Positions 1 to 10,027 of a stretch of DNA of 64,000 nucleotides are shown here, one piece after another (the first letter of the stretch is position 1; every line of letters starts with the position of its first letter). The stretch covers positions 124,001-188,000 of the forward strand of contig NZ_PJRP01000002.1 in assembly GCF_002858765.1 (NCBI RefSeq), in the 5' to 3' direction. Below the pieces are notes generated by a model. It had not been told where the DNA came from, did not search any database, and saw only the letters and a program-made list of their open reading frames with translations. The position numbers were made by a program, and so were the translations under genes. Source of the stretch: Cupriavidus pauculus. Lineage in GTDB: Bacteria > Pseudomonadota > Gammaproteobacteria > Burkholderiales > Burkholderiaceae.

Positions 1-2
1 AC

Positions 3-1214
<1,212 letters not shown>

Positions 1215-1238
1215 GCTGCCGGTTCCGCCCAAGCTGGC

Positions 1239-1275
1239 AAAAACCCCCGCATGCCGGAAGGCAGCGGGGGTTTTT
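1239..1275 (+). terminator. Rho-independent terminator after gltD
   Basis: The hairpin has perfect arms aaaaacccccgc and gcgggggttttt around a 13-nt loop and ends in a T run, 24 nt after the gltD stop. The A/T-flanked symmetric form could also terminate transcripts arriving from the convergent GNAT gene on the minus strand. Confidence 0.9.
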
Positions 1276-1331
1276 GTTGATGCCCTGCAAATCGAGTTGT
1301 GGGGGCCTGCCGGTCCTTCTGCCATTCGATA

Positions 1332-1892
1332 TTAGGGCGATGTTCGGCAGTCGTTGCCTACGAGTTCACATCCCATCAAAACCGCCGCCTCCCCATACGC
1401 CGCCAACTTGGCCGCGTGCGTGCCGGCCGCCAGCGGCGCGTACCCAAGCCTGCGCCAGTACCCATCGGCTGCCTGCACGGCGATGAGGCGGGACGACCGC
1501 AGGCCGTCGTTTAACGCCACGTCGCGCGCCGCGTCGTGGAGGCGGGAAGCGAGTCCCGCACCGCGCCCGATTGGCGCCACGGCCATGTCGTGGATGAACC
1601 AGGTCAGCGGCTCGGTATCAGGCCAATCGCAAACGAGTTGGCCATTCCAGGGCGGCAACGACGCCTCGGGCCAGGCATGGGTGAACAGGTAGGCAGCCAG
1701 GGAAGGGCTGGAATGGCCATGGTGCGATGGTGTGGCCAGGGCCGCGACCCAGCAGGTGGCGGGCGATAACGTGAGTCGGCTTTCCAAGGCATTGGCGGAC
1801 TCGACCAGCGCATCGCCATAGCATTGCGCCTGGATGGCGAGTACTGCGGGCAGGTCGGCGGCACGCATGGGCCGCAAGACGAATTCAGGCAT
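1332..1892 (-). CDS. GNAT-family N-acetyltransferase
   Basis: 186 residues with the GCN5-related acetyltransferase fold. The acetyl-CoA pyrophosphate loop is seen as VAPIGRGAGLASRL (about 105-118), preceded by the strand WFIHDMAV. The C-terminal YWRRLGY (145-151) is the usual beta-bulge/tyrosine region. The substrate cannot be read from the sequence. A small-molecule or amino-acid acceptor is possible. It converges on gltD and is divergent from the TctC receptor gene, so it is probably monocistronic. There is no signal peptide, so it is cytoplasmic. Confidence 0.8.
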   Translation of the reverse strand: MPEFVLRPMRAADLPAVLAIQAQCYGDALVESANALESRLTLSPATCWVAALATPSHHGHSSPSLAAYLFTHAWPEASLPPWNGQLVCDWPDTEPLTWFIHDMAVAPIGRGAGLASRLHDAARDVALNDGLRSSRLIAVQAADGYWRRLGYAPLAAGTHAAKLAAYGEAAVLMGCELVGNDCRTSP

Positions 1893-2065
1893 CGACCGAT
1901 TATACGGGCGCTCACATTGGGGTCCGCCCGGAGAGCGTTTACGCGGTCTGGGCGCTGCCAGGCAATGTCCTTACAATTTCCTCAAACTAGATAAGAAGAG
2001 ACTGCCTCGAAATCCTTTCAGCCGATTTGGAGCCGTAGCGGTGGGGTACGGCCCGGAGGAAATTG

Positions 2066-3154
2066 ATGCCCGAAGTACGCAAATGCATGCGGCTTTGGCG
2101 AGGTATAGCGAAGTTGCCAATACTCGCTGCCAGATGGACGGGGTGTGCGGTTGCCGTTGCGCTTTACACGGCGACGGCCCTCGCTCAGCCTCCCGCTGTG
2201 GCCCAGCTGGCCAGTATTCCGTCTGCCGCCCGCGCCGAACCGTCGAGCCGCCAGGTGTCGTTCCCTGCCCGACCGCTGCGCATGATCGTGCCGTTCCCGG
2301 CTGGCGGCGTGGCCGATGCCATTGCACGCTTGTTGGCGGAACGGCTATCTCAGAGACTTGGTGTGCCCGTCGAGGTAGACAATCGCCCTGGCGCGTCGGG
2401 CACCATGGCTGGCGACCTCGTGGCCAAGGCCAGTTCCGATGGCCATACGCTGCTGTTCCATCAGGCCAACATGCTGATCCAGCCCGGGCTGGAACCGGTG
2501 CCCTATGACGTGACGCGTGACTTCACCCCGGTGGCGCGGGTGGCCGCCACCCCCTTGTTTCTCGTGATCGATGGCCATTTGCCGATGACCACGCCCCAGC
2601 AATGGGTCACCGCCGTGCGGTCGAACCCGGCGTCGTATAGCTACGGCTATGGCCAGGCTGGCAGCCCGGCGCATCTGTATGCCGAATACGCGGTCCGGGG
2701 CATGCCGACCAGCGTGCCGCTGGTCGTGGCCAAGGGCGAGAGCGCGGTGGTGCAGGAAATGCTCGCGGGTCGTATCAGCGCCTGCTTCTGTTCGTGGGCC
2801 GCGGTGCAGACTCATGTGCGTTCTGGGGCACTGAAGATTCTTGGCGTGACCGGGCCGGTGCGATCACCGCTATCGCCGCAGGTGCCCACGCTCCAGGAAA
2901 CCGGCATGGAGGGCTACGGGGCGCTGGCCTGGTATGGCGTGATGGCGCCGGCCAAGACGCCCCGGGCAATCGTGGCGCGACTGGCCACGGAGCTGGACGG
3001 TGTGACCAATGAACGCGGCGTCCAGGCCCAGTTGATGGCCGCCGGCCTGACGCCGGTACGCGATTCGCCCGATGCCTTTGCCACCGCCATTCGTTCGGAA
3101 TCGGTGCAGTGGCAGGCGATTCTGCGCCAGACCGGCCCGCGCGCCGAACCGTGA
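2066..3154 (+). CDS. Bug-family (TctC) periplasmic solute-binding receptor
   Basis: 362 residues of the tripartite tricarboxylate receptor (Bug) family, which binds small carboxylates in the periplasm. A long basic n-region and hydrophobic stretch ending near ALAQPP make an export signal. The family signature follows: PLRMIVPFPAGGVADAIAR, then VEVDNRPGASGTMAGDLVAKA. I chose ATG 2066 because GGAGGA lies 5 nt upstream. The TTG at 2063 is in frame but too close to the SD. No TctA/TctB membrane genes are nearby, so it is an orphan receptor like the many Bug proteins of Cupriavidus and Bordetella. The ligand is unknown. Confidence 0.85.
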   Translation: MPEVRKCMRLWRGIAKLPILAARWTGCAVAVALYTATALAQPPAVAQLASIPSAARAEPSSRQVSFPARPLRMIVPFPAGGVADAIARLLAERLSQRLGVPVEVDNRPGASGTMAGDLVAKASSDGHTLLFHQANMLIQPGLEPVPYDVTRDFTPVARVAATPLFLVIDGHLPMTTPQQWVTAVRSNPASYSYGYGQAGSPAHLYAEYAVRGMPTSVPLVVAKGESAVVQEMLAGRISACFCSWAAVQTHVRSGALKILGVTGPVRSPLSPQVPTLQETGMEGYGALAWYGVMAPAKTPRAIVARLATELDGVTNERGVQAQLMAAGLTPVRDSPDAFATAIRSESVQWQAILRQTGPRAEP

Positions 3155-3269
3155 GGATGCCGCTGCCCCGTCTCGTGTCGGGGCGGCGCCACTCCGACGG
3201 CCCGGATTGTTGTCGGCTGTGCAATGGTGAGATCACCACACGGGACGGCGACCGATAGGTACTAGCCCT

Positions 3270-3275
3270 TATAAT
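3270..3275 (+). promoter_or_regulatory. candidate -10 element of the mla operon
   Basis: A perfect TATAAT lies 27 nt before the mlaF GTG codon. No convincing TTGACA-like -35 is seen 16-18 nt upstream, so the promoter may be weak or activator-dependent. Confidence 0.5.
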
Positions 3276-3302
3276 GGCCGCCTGTCCAAATCCGGTGACA
3301 TT

Positions 3303-4154
3303 GTGACCGCTACCGTGCCGAACCCGTCTGGCCAGGCTTTTACAGGCCCCAACGTCGTCGAACTCGCGGATGTCGATTTTGCATACGCGGCTGGCGACAA
3401 GCCCATCCTATCCGGCCTTTCCATGCGTTTTCCGCGCGGGAAAGTGGTGGCCGTCATGGGCGGCTCGGGCTGCGGCAAGACCACGGTGATGCGCCTGGTG
3501 GGCGGCATGGTGCGCCCGCAGCGCGGCCGCGTGACGTTCAACGGCGCGGACATCGACGCCATGGACCAGACCGCGCTGTACGCGGTGCGGCGCCAGATGG
3601 GCATGCTGTTCCAGTTTGGCGCGCTGTTCACTGACCTGTCGGTATTCGACAATGTCGCATTTCCGCTACGCGAGCACACCGACCTGCCCGAATCGATGAT
3701 CCGGGATCTGGTGCTGATGAAGCTCAACGCGGTGGGGCTGCGCGGGGCGCGCGACCTCATGCCGGCGCAGATCTCGGGCGGCATGGCGCGACGCGTGGCA
3801 CTGGCGCGGGCCATTGCGCTGGACCCGGCGCTGCTGATGTACGACGAACCGTTCGCGGGCCTGGACCCGATTTCGCTCGGCCTCACGGCCAACCTGATCC
3901 GCGATCTCAACGACGCGCTGGGCGCCAGCACCATCATCGTCTCGCACGACGTGCAGGAAACCTTCCAGATCGCCGACTACGTCTATTTCATTGCGAACGG
4001 TAGGATTGCCGCCGAAGGCGTGCCCGACGACCTGCGCGCATCCAGCGATCCGTTCGTGCGCCAGTTCGTGCACGCCGAGGCCGACGGCCCGGTGCCTTTC
4101 CACTACAGCGGCCCCACGTTGGCCGAAGACTTCATGGCCGGAGGTACGCGTTGA
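3303..4154 (+). CDS. mlaF: Mla phospholipid transport ATPase MlaF
   Basis: 283 residues; the ATPase of the MlaFEDB inner-membrane complex that moves phospholipids between membranes and keeps outer-membrane lipid asymmetry. Walker A is GGSGCGKTT (53-61), the signature ISGGM (157-161), Walker B LLMYDEP (177-183) and the H-loop His is at 215. The GTG start at 3303 lies 27 nt after a TATAAT box and gives the expected N-terminus. The stop overlaps the TTG start of mlaE by 4 nt, which indicates translational coupling. It is the first gene of mlaF-E-D-A-C-B. Confidence 0.95.
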   Translation: MTATVPNPSGQAFTGPNVVELADVDFAYAAGDKPILSGLSMRFPRGKVVAVMGGSGCGKTTVMRLVGGMVRPQRGRVTFNGADIDAMDQTALYAVRRQMGMLFQFGALFTDLSVFDNVAFPLREHTDLPESMIRDLVLMKLNAVGLRGARDLMPAQISGGMARRVALARAIALDPALLMYDEPFAGLDPISLGLTANLIRDLNDALGASTIIVSHDVQETFQIADYVYFIANGRIAAEGVPDDLRASSDPFVRQFVHAEADGPVPFHYSGPTLAEDFMAGGTR

Positions 4155-4927
4155 CCGGCTTCTTCACTACCATCGGCGCCGCCGTGCGCCAGTTCGTGGG
4201 CGGCCTGGGCCGTGCCACGCGCATGTTCCTGGCCGTGCTGGCACTGTCGCCGGCCCTGCTGCGTCGGTTCCGGCTGATTTCCGACCAGGTGTTCTTCGTC
4301 GGCAACCTGTCGCTGGTGATCATCGCCGTATCGGGCCTGTTCGTCGGCTTTGTGCTGGGTTTGCAGGGCTACTACACGCTGAACCGGTATGGGTCGGAGC
4401 AGGCGCTGGGCCTGCTGGTGGCGCTGTCGCTGGTGCGTGAACTGGGGCCGGTGGTGTCGGCGCTGCTGTTCGCGGGCCGCGCCGGCACGTCGCTGACGGC
4501 CGAAATCGGGCTGATGAAGGCAGGCGAGCAGCTGACCGCGATGGAGATGATGGCCGTCAACCCGTTGCAACGCGTGATTGCGCCGCGTTTCTGGGCTGGT
4601 GTCATCGCCATGCCGATTCTGGCCGCCATCTTCAGCGCCGTGGGCATCCTGGGCGGCTACCTGGTTGGTGTGCAGTTGATCGGCGTGGATGCCGGCGCCT
4701 TCTGGTCGCAGATGCAGGGCGGCGTGGACGTGCGCGCCGACGTGCTGAACGGTGTCATCAAGAGCTTTATTTTTGGCATTGCGGTGACGTTCATCGCGCT
4801 ATACCAGGGGTTTGAGGCGAATCCCACGCCAGAGGGCGTCTCGCGCGCCACGACGCGGACCGTGGTGATGGCGTCGCTGGCCGTGCTGGGCCTGGATTTC
4901 CTGCTGACCGCGCTGATGTTCAGCTGA
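4151..4927 (+). CDS. mlaE: Mla transport permease MlaE
   Basis: 258 residues; the integral membrane subunit of the Mla complex, of the MlaE/Ttg2B permease family. Several hydrophobic helices are evident. The conserved core is [19 protein letters not shown] (about 97-115), followed by [18 protein letters not shown]. The start is TTG at 4151, overlapping the mlaF stop by 4 nt. The length matches the family (about 260). Next is mlaD after a 23-nt gap. Confidence 0.95.
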   Translation: MTGFFTTIGAAVRQFVGGLGRATRMFLAVLALSPALLRRFRLISDQVFFVGNLSLVIIAVSGLFVGFVLGLQGYYTLNRYGSEQALGLLVALSLVRELGPVVSALLFAGRAGTSLTAEIGLMKAGEQLTAMEMMAVNPLQRVIAPRFWAGVIAMPILAAIFSAVGILGGYLVGVQLIGVDAGAFWSQMQGGVDVRADVLNGVIKSFIFGIAVTFIALYQGFEANPTPEGVSRATTRTVVMASLAVLGLDFLLTALMFS

Positions 4928-4950
4928 CAAGCATTCGACAAGAGACTCGC

Positions 4951-5529
4951 ATGAAGAAAAATTCGCTCGATTACTGGGTGGGGCTGTTCGTGGTGGTGGG
5001 GTTCGCCGCACTGCTGTTCCTGGCGCTGAAGGCCGGCAATATGAGCAGCCTGTCGTTCCAGGACACCTATGCGGTGACCGCGCAGTTTGACAATATTGGC
5101 GGACTGAAGCCGCGCGCGCCGGTGAAGAGCGCCGGCGTGGTGGTGGGCCGCGTGGCGTCGATCAACTTCGACGACAAGCAATACCAGGCCACGGTGACGA
5201 TGAACCTGGAAAAGCGCTACGAATTTCCGCGCGATACGTCGGCCAAGATCCTGACCTCGGGGCTGCTCGGCGAGCAGTACATCGGCCTGGAAGCGGGCGG
5301 TGACGACAAGATGCTGGCGCAGGGCAGCAAGATCACCATGACGCAATCCGCCGTGGTGCTGGAAAACCTGATCGGCCAGTTCCTGTACAACAAGGCGGCC
5401 GATGCCGGCGCCGGCGGCAACAGCGGCAGCGCCTCGGCCCCCGCCCCGTCCTCCTCGTCATCGTCGAACACGTCCGGCTCGGGTGCGGCGGCTTTGCCGG
5501 CCGCGCCGGGAATGGGCGATAACAAATGA
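4951..5529 (+). CDS. mlaD: MCE-domain lipid carrier MlaD
   Basis: 192 residues: one N-terminal transmembrane helix (about 9-27), then a single MCE domain (about 38-115, containing FDNIGGLKPRAPVKSAGVVV and SGLLGEQYIGLEAGG). This domain forms the periplasmic hexameric ring that binds lipid. The tail after about residue 145 is a low-complexity Gly/Ala/Ser segment with a run of six serines, probably disordered and longer than in E. coli. Its stop overlaps the mlaA start (ATGA, 4 nt), coupling the two. Confidence 0.95.
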   Translation: MKKNSLDYWVGLFVVVGFAALLFLALKAGNMSSLSFQDTYAVTAQFDNIGGLKPRAPVKSAGVVVGRVASINFDDKQYQATVTMNLEKRYEFPRDTSAKILTSGLLGEQYIGLEAGGDDKMLAQGSKITMTQSAVVLENLIGQFLYNKAADAGAGGNSGSASAPAPSSSSSSNTSGSGAAALPAAPGMGDNK

Positions 5530-6329
5530 GCACTTTTCATCGCCTGACCGCGGCATCGCTGGTCGCCCTGGCCCTGGCCGGCTGCGCCACCGGGCCCAAC
5601 GCCAACCCCGCAGACCCGCTGGAGCCGTTCAACCGTGGCGTTTCCACGTTCAACGACAATCTCGACAAGTACGCGCTGAAGCCGGTGGCCGAGGGCTACC
5701 AGGACTACATCCCGTCGCCGGTGCGCGCGGCGGTGGGCAACTTCTTCTCGAATGTCAGCGATGTCTACTCGGCGGCCAACAATCTGCTGCAGGGCAAGCC
5801 GTCGCGGGCGGCGGAAGACACGATGCGCGTGGCCATCAACAGCGTGCTCGGCATTGGCGGCCTGATCGATATCGCCACGCCGGCTGGCCTGCCGAAGTAC
5901 AAGGAAGATTTCGGCCAGACCATGGGCGTGTGGGGCGTGCCGTCGGGCCCGTACCTGGTACTGCCGCTGTTCGGGCCGAGCAGCGTGCGCGACGGCACCG
6001 GCATGGTGGTGGACCGCTTCATGGATCCGACCACCTATATCTCGCCGTGGTACGCCAGCCTGTCGGTGACCACGGTGCGCGTGGTCGACGGCCGGGCCCA
6101 GCTGCTTGGCGCCACGAGCCTGATCGAGGCCGCCGCGCTGGATAAATACGCGTTCCTGCGTGATTCGTACCTGCAGCGTCGCGAATATCTGATCCATGAT
6201 GGTAATCCGCCGTCGCAGGACGACGAGGACCAGCCGCAGCAACCCCAGCAGAAGGCGCCGCAGGACCAGGATGACGGCGGCAAGGCCGCGCCGGCAGAAT
6301 CCGGCAAGTCCGATACGAAGACTGGCTGA
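5526..6329 (+). CDS. mlaA: outer-membrane lipoprotein MlaA (VacJ)
   Basis: 267 residues. A lipoprotein signal ends in LALAGC, so the lipidated Cys is residue 20. The VacJ core follows, with DPLEPFNRGVSTFNDNLDKY and GQTMGVWGVPSGPYLVLPLFG. In the outer membrane MlaA removes mislocalised phospholipid from the outer leaflet and passes it to MlaC. The C-terminal 35-40 residues are Gln/Asp/Pro-rich and look disordered. In E. coli mlaA is unlinked to mlaFEDCB. Here it sits inside the operon between mlaD and mlaC, with a 4-nt overlap at its 5' end. Confidence 0.95.
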   Translation: MSTFHRLTAASLVALALAGCATGPNANPADPLEPFNRGVSTFNDNLDKYALKPVAEGYQDYIPSPVRAAVGNFFSNVSDVYSAANNLLQGKPSRAAEDTMRVAINSVLGIGGLIDIATPAGLPKYKEDFGQTMGVWGVPSGPYLVLPLFGPSSVRDGTGMVVDRFMDPTTYISPWYASLSVTTVRVVDGRAQLLGATSLIEAAALDKYAFLRDSYLQRREYLIHDGNPPSQDDEDQPQQPQQKAPQDQDDGGKAAPAESGKSDTKTG

Positions 6330-6580
6330 GGCGTCCGGGGGCAGCCCGCGAGGTCTGCCCGCCAGCCGTGTCTGGCCAAGGCCTGGCCGCGCCTGTGAGC
6401 GCGCTGTGAGCCCTGAAACAAAGTGTATGAAAGTGGTGTTTAATGCATGTGTGTGTGCCATGCCCGGCTGACGCCTGTGTTTCAATGTTTTCCGATGGCG
6501 GTGCGTTGTTGCCCTGTCGGATGGGCGTGAACCTGCCGATACCCTGCAGGTGCCGTCCCGGAAAGAAAGGAAAAATTCAT

Positions 6581-7210
6581 ATGATCAAGCGACTGCTGCT
6601 TCCCTTCCTCACTGTTTTCGCCTTTGCCGGTGCTGGCGCCGCGCAGGCCCAGCAAGCCGACGCCGCGACGCCGGATGGCCTGGTCAAGGGCGTGGTGAAC
6701 GAAGTGATGTCCACCGTGCAGAGCGACAAGGACATGCAGGCCGGCAATATCGGCAAGATCACCCAGCTCGTCGAGCAGAAGATCCTGCCGCACGCCAACT
6801 TCACGCGTACCACGCAGATCGCCATGGGCCGCAACTGGTCGAAGGCCTCGCCGGAACAGCAGAAGGTGATTGCCGACGAGTTCAAGACGCTGCTGATCCG
6901 TACGTACGCGGGCGCCATCGCCCAGATCCGGGACCAGAAGGTGCAGTTCCGTCCGTACCGCGGCACGGCTGACGACACCGATGCCACTATCCGTACCCAG
7001 GTCATCAACAAGGGTGAGCCGATCCAGATGGACTACCGCCTGGAAAAGACGCCTGAGGGCTGGAAGGTCTATGACATCAACGTGCTGGGCGCTTGGCTGA
7101 CTGAGGCGTACAAGGGCAGCTTCAACACGATCGCCAACCAGCAGGGCGTGGATGGCGTCATCAAGACGCTGCAGGACCGCAACCGCCAGCTGGCCAACGC
7201 CAAGAACTGA
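6581..7210 (+). CDS. mlaC: periplasmic phospholipid chaperone MlaC
   Basis: 209 residues of the MlaC/Ttg2D family. It carries phospholipid across the periplasm between MlaA and the MlaFEDB complex. The signal peptide starts MIKRLLLPFLTVFAFAGAGA and is cleaved near AQAQQ. The mature core includes VNEVMSTVQSDKDMQ, HANFTRTTQIAMGRNW and GWKVYDINVLGAWLTEAYK. I chose ATG 6581 because a GGAAAGAAAGGA purine tract lies just upstream and a signal peptide begins there. The 251-nt gap after mlaA holds nothing recognisable. Confidence 0.95.
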   Translation: MIKRLLLPFLTVFAFAGAGAAQAQQADAATPDGLVKGVVNEVMSTVQSDKDMQAGNIGKITQLVEQKILPHANFTRTTQIAMGRNWSKASPEQQKVIADEFKTLLIRTYAGAIAQIRDQKVQFRPYRGTADDTDATIRTQVINKGEPIQMDYRLEKTPEGWKVYDINVLGAWLTEAYKGSFNTIANQQGVDGVIKTLQDRNRQLANAKN

Positions 7211-7280
7211 GCGGACGACCCCGGCAATTCTGGTTGCGCTGCAGCACGGCGCGGCCAAACTGGTCTACAATGCCCAGACG

Positions 7281-7304
7281 CTCCCGCCCCCGGGCGGGAG
7301 TTTT
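7281..7304 (+). terminator. GC-rich hairpin between mlaC and mlaB
   Basis: Perfect 9-nt arms ctcccgccc and gggcgggag separated by 2 nt and followed by only four T. It resembles an intrinsic terminator with a short U tract, so it may be a partial attenuator that lowers mlaB relative to mlaC, or an RNA-stabilising hairpin. Confidence 0.6.
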
Positions 7305-7346
7305 CATTCCGGCAAGCCCATTTAACGTTTCCAGCGTCTCCCATCC

Positions 7347-7649
7347 ATGCCTGCCCTTGGCTTCTCGCTGACCAACCGCAACGCCGCTGCCGTGCTGCGT
7401 GACGGGCTGACGCGCGTGCAGCAGGGCGACTTGACGGTGGATTGCAGCGCGCTGACGCAGGTGGATTCCTCCGCCGTGGCCGTGTTGCTGGCCTGGCAGC
7501 GGGCAGCCGCCCAGCGCGGCCAGTCGCTGGCCGTCGCCGGCGCGTCGCCGCAACTGCGGTCGCTGGCTACCCTCTATGGGGTCGAAGGCCTCCTGGGCCT
7601 GGCTACCGCCACCCCTACCGACCCGGAACACCACCACCACCGACATTGA
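7347..7649 (+). CDS. mlaB: STAS-domain protein MlaB
   Basis: 100 residues, a single STAS domain. The core is VDCSALTQVDSSAVAVLLAW, including the Ser/Thr position typical of STAS proteins. MlaB is the cytoplasmic regulator bound to MlaF that is needed for complex stability and ATPase activity. Its place at the end of the mla set supports this over other STAS proteins. The protein ends in a His-rich tail (four His, Arg, His) not expected in the family. Confidence 0.88.
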   Translation: MPALGFSLTNRNAAAVLRDGLTRVQQGDLTVDCSALTQVDSSAVAVLLAWQRAAAQRGQSLAVAGASPQLRSLATLYGVEGLLGLATATPTDPEHHHHRH

Positions 7650-7758
7650 ACCGGCATCCGTCGCCGCGCGTGCCATTGCGTGCGGTCATGCGATGCCACG
7701 GCGTCGGGCCGAGGGCCTGGCGCCGCGCCGGGCAGAGCGGGGGAACCTCCTCATCCCC

Positions 7759-7764
7759 TATAAT
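7759..7764 (+). promoter_or_regulatory. candidate -10 element before the ABC exporter pair
   Basis: A perfect TATAAT in the 252-nt gap between mlaB and the next ABC ATPase gene. No clear -35 is visible. The gap otherwise contains nothing recognisable. Confidence 0.4.
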
Positions 7765-7901
7765 TCCGGGTTGTTCGTCCCCAAGTCGCCCCCAAGTGTC
7801 CTGACACGATTCCACAGGTGCTGCGCGGCTAACCTCAGGGGCGCCCCCCCAACTCCAGGTAAGGCTGACCGCCAAGCGGCCCCATCTCAAGACATTCGGC
7901 C

Positions 7902-8852
7902 ATGAAAGCCATCGAAATTACCGATGTCCGCAAGCGCTACCGCAACCTGCAGGCGCTCAAGGGTGTCAGTTTCAGCGTCGAGCGCGGCGAATTTTTCGGC
8001 CTGCTCGGCCCAAACGGCGCGGGCAAGACCACGCTGATCTCCATTCTGGCGGGGCTGAACCGCGCCGATTCGGGTACGGTCAGCGTGCTGGGTCAAGATG
8101 TGGTGGACGACTACCGCATGGCGCGCCGCATGCTGGGCGTGGTGCCCCAGGAGCTGGTTTTCGATCCGTTCTTCACGGTGCGCGAGACGCTGCGGCTGCA
8201 GTCCGGCTATTTCGGCCTGAGGCGCAACGACGACTGGATCGACGAGATCATGGCCAATCTCGATCTCACCAACAAGGCAGACAGCAATATGCGCCAGCTG
8301 TCGGGCGGCATGAAGCGCCGCGTGCTGGTGGCCCAGGCTCTGGTGCATCGTCCGCCCGTGATCGTGCTGGACGAACCGACCGCTGGCGTGGACGTGGAGC
8401 TGCGCCAGACGCTGTGGAAGTTCATTTCGCGCCTGAATCGCGAAGGCCACACGATCATCCTGACCACCCACTACCTGGAAGAAGCCGAGGCGCTGTGCGA
8501 CCGCATCGCCATGCTCAAGTTCGGCGAGGTGGTGGCGCTGGACCGCACCAGCAGCCTGCTGAACCAGTTTGCGGGACTGCAACTGGTTCTGACACTTTCG
8601 CGCGGTACGCTGCCGGCCGAGCTGGAAGCGCTGCGCACGCCGGGCAACCCGGGCGAGCGCGCCTATCGGCTGCGGCTGTCGGGCTACGAGGCCGTGGAGC
8701 CCATCCTGGCCGCGCTGCGCGCCGCCGGTTGTGAAATCGAAGACATGGAAATCAGCAAGGCCGACCTGGAGGACGTGTTCGTGCAGATCATGCGCCGGGA
8801 AGGCGAGATGCCCGGCAGTACGCCGAACGCAGCCATGGAGGCCGCGGCATGA
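7902..8852 (+). CDS. ABC exporter ATP-binding protein (YadG-like)
   Basis: 316 residues: an ABC ATPase of the drug/polysaccharide ABC-2 exporter type. Walker A is GPNGAGKT (36-43), the signature LSGGMKRR, and Walker B VIVLDEPTAG followed by the H-loop in TTHYLEEAE. It has a C-terminal extension after about residue 220, common in this class. The stop overlaps the permease start by 4 nt. The substrate is unknown. The position between mla genes and bolA-murA suggests a cell-envelope role, but that is inference. Confidence 0.88.
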   Translation: MKAIEITDVRKRYRNLQALKGVSFSVERGEFFGLLGPNGAGKTTLISILAGLNRADSGTVSVLGQDVVDDYRMARRMLGVVPQELVFDPFFTVRETLRLQSGYFGLRRNDDWIDEIMANLDLTNKADSNMRQLSGGMKRRVLVAQALVHRPPVIVLDEPTAGVDVELRQTLWKFISRLNREGHTIILTTHYLEEAEALCDRIAMLKFGEVVALDRTSSLLNQFAGLQLVLTLSRGTLPAELEALRTPGNPGERAYRLRLSGYEAVEPILAALRAAGCEIEDMEISKADLEDVFVQIMRREGEMPGSTPNAAMEAAA

Positions 8853-9676
8853 AGAATCCCGTGGAGGTCAATGTGGCCCAGCGCGAGGAACAGCGCCTGG
8901 CATCGATGGGCGTCGGCGGCCTGGTTGGCTTCCGCACGCTGCTCTACAAGGAAGTGCTGCGTTTCTGGAAGGTGTCGTTCCAGACCGTGGCCGCGCCGGT
9001 GCTGACCGCCGTGCTGTACCTGCTGATCTTCGGCCATGTGCTCGAAGACCGGGTGCGCGTCTATGACCAGATCAGCTACACCGCTTTCCTGGTGCCGGGC
9101 CTGGTGATGATGAGCGTGCTGCAGAACGCGTTTGCCAACAGTTCGTCGTCGCTGATTCAGTCCAAGATCACGGGCAACCTGGTGTTCATCCTGCTGCCGC
9201 CGCTGTCGCACTGGGAAATGTTCGGCGCCTACGTGACGGCGTCGATCATCCGCGGGCTCTGCGTGGGCCTGGGCGTGCTGCTGGTGACGGCGTGGTTTGC
9301 CCACCTGCATTTCGCGCATCCGCTCTGGATCCTGGTGTTCGGGCTGGCCGGTGCGGGCATCCTGGGCACGCTGGGGCTGATCGCCGGCATCTGGGCCGAG
9401 AAGTTTGACCAGTTGGCCGCGTTCCAGAACTTCCTGATCATGCCGGCCACGTTCCTGTCCGGTGTGTTCTATTCGATTCATTCCTTGCCGCCGTTCTGGC
9501 AGGCCGTGTCGCACGCCAACCCGTTCTTCTACATGATCGACGGCTTCCGCTTCGGCTTCTTCGGCGTGTCGGACGTGCCCCCGCTGCACAGCCTTGCCGT
9601 GGTGGTCGTGGCATTCGTGGTACTGGCCGGGCTGGCGCTGCGCCTGCTGCGCAAGGGTTACAAGCTGCGGCACTGA
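8849..9676 (+). CDS. ABC-2 type permease (YadH-like)
   Basis: 275 residues with about six hydrophobic helices and the ABC-2 family pattern: a cytoplasmic N-terminus, FRTLLYKEVLRFWKVSFQTV before helix 1, and FLVPGLVMMSVLQNAF. FPATFLSG-type wording near helix 5 appears here as MPATFLSGVFYSI. It pairs with the upstream ATPase through a 4-nt ATGA overlap and forms the membrane part of the exporter. The substrate cannot be read from the sequence. Confidence 0.88.
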   Translation: MKNPVEVNVAQREEQRLASMGVGGLVGFRTLLYKEVLRFWKVSFQTVAAPVLTAVLYLLIFGHVLEDRVRVYDQISYTAFLVPGLVMMSVLQNAFANSSSSLIQSKITGNLVFILLPPLSHWEMFGAYVTASIIRGLCVGLGVLLVTAWFAHLHFAHPLWILVFGLAGAGILGTLGLIAGIWAEKFDQLAAFQNFLIMPATFLSGVFYSIHSLPPFWQAVSHANPFFYMIDGFRFGFFGVSDVPPLHSLAVVVVAFVVLAGLALRLLRKGYKLRH

Positions 9677-9710
9677 TTCGCCGCCAATCACCGAATTCAC
9701 AGAGACAGAC

Positions 9711-9959
9711 ATGCTGCCTACTCCGGAACAAGTCAGGGATTACATTGCCCAAGGATTGCCCTGCGAACATCTGCAAGTGGAGGGCGACGGCCAGCACTTC
9801 TTCGCCACGATCGTGAGCGGGGAGTTCGAGGGCAAGCGCCTGATCCAGCGGCATCAGCGCGTCTATGCGGCGCTGGGCGACCGCATGCGCGCCGAGATCC
9901 ATGCGCTGTCGATGAAGACGCTGACGCCGGCCGAATGGCAAGCCGATGGCGCCAAGTAA
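9711..9959 (+). CDS. ibaG: BolA-family protein (IbaG-like)
   Basis: 82 residues. The whole protein is a BolA domain with the class II KH-like core and the invariant IQRHQRVYAAL helix, whose His can ligate a shared [2Fe-2S] cluster with monothiol glutaredoxin. A monothiol glutaredoxin (grxD) is at 54909-55220 in this window. ATG 9711 gives the normal family length; upstream in-frame codons overlap the permease gene. It sits just before murA, the same order as ibaG-murA in E. coli. Confidence 0.9.
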   Translation: MLPTPEQVRDYIAQGLPCEHLQVEGDGQHFFATIVSGEFEGKRLIQRHQRVYAALGDRMRAEIHALSMKTLTPAEWQADGAK

Positions 9960-10027
9960 GGCGCGTCGACACCCCAACAGACAACACACCGGCGGCAAGC
10001 AACCCCGCCGGCTGACAAGACAGAAAC

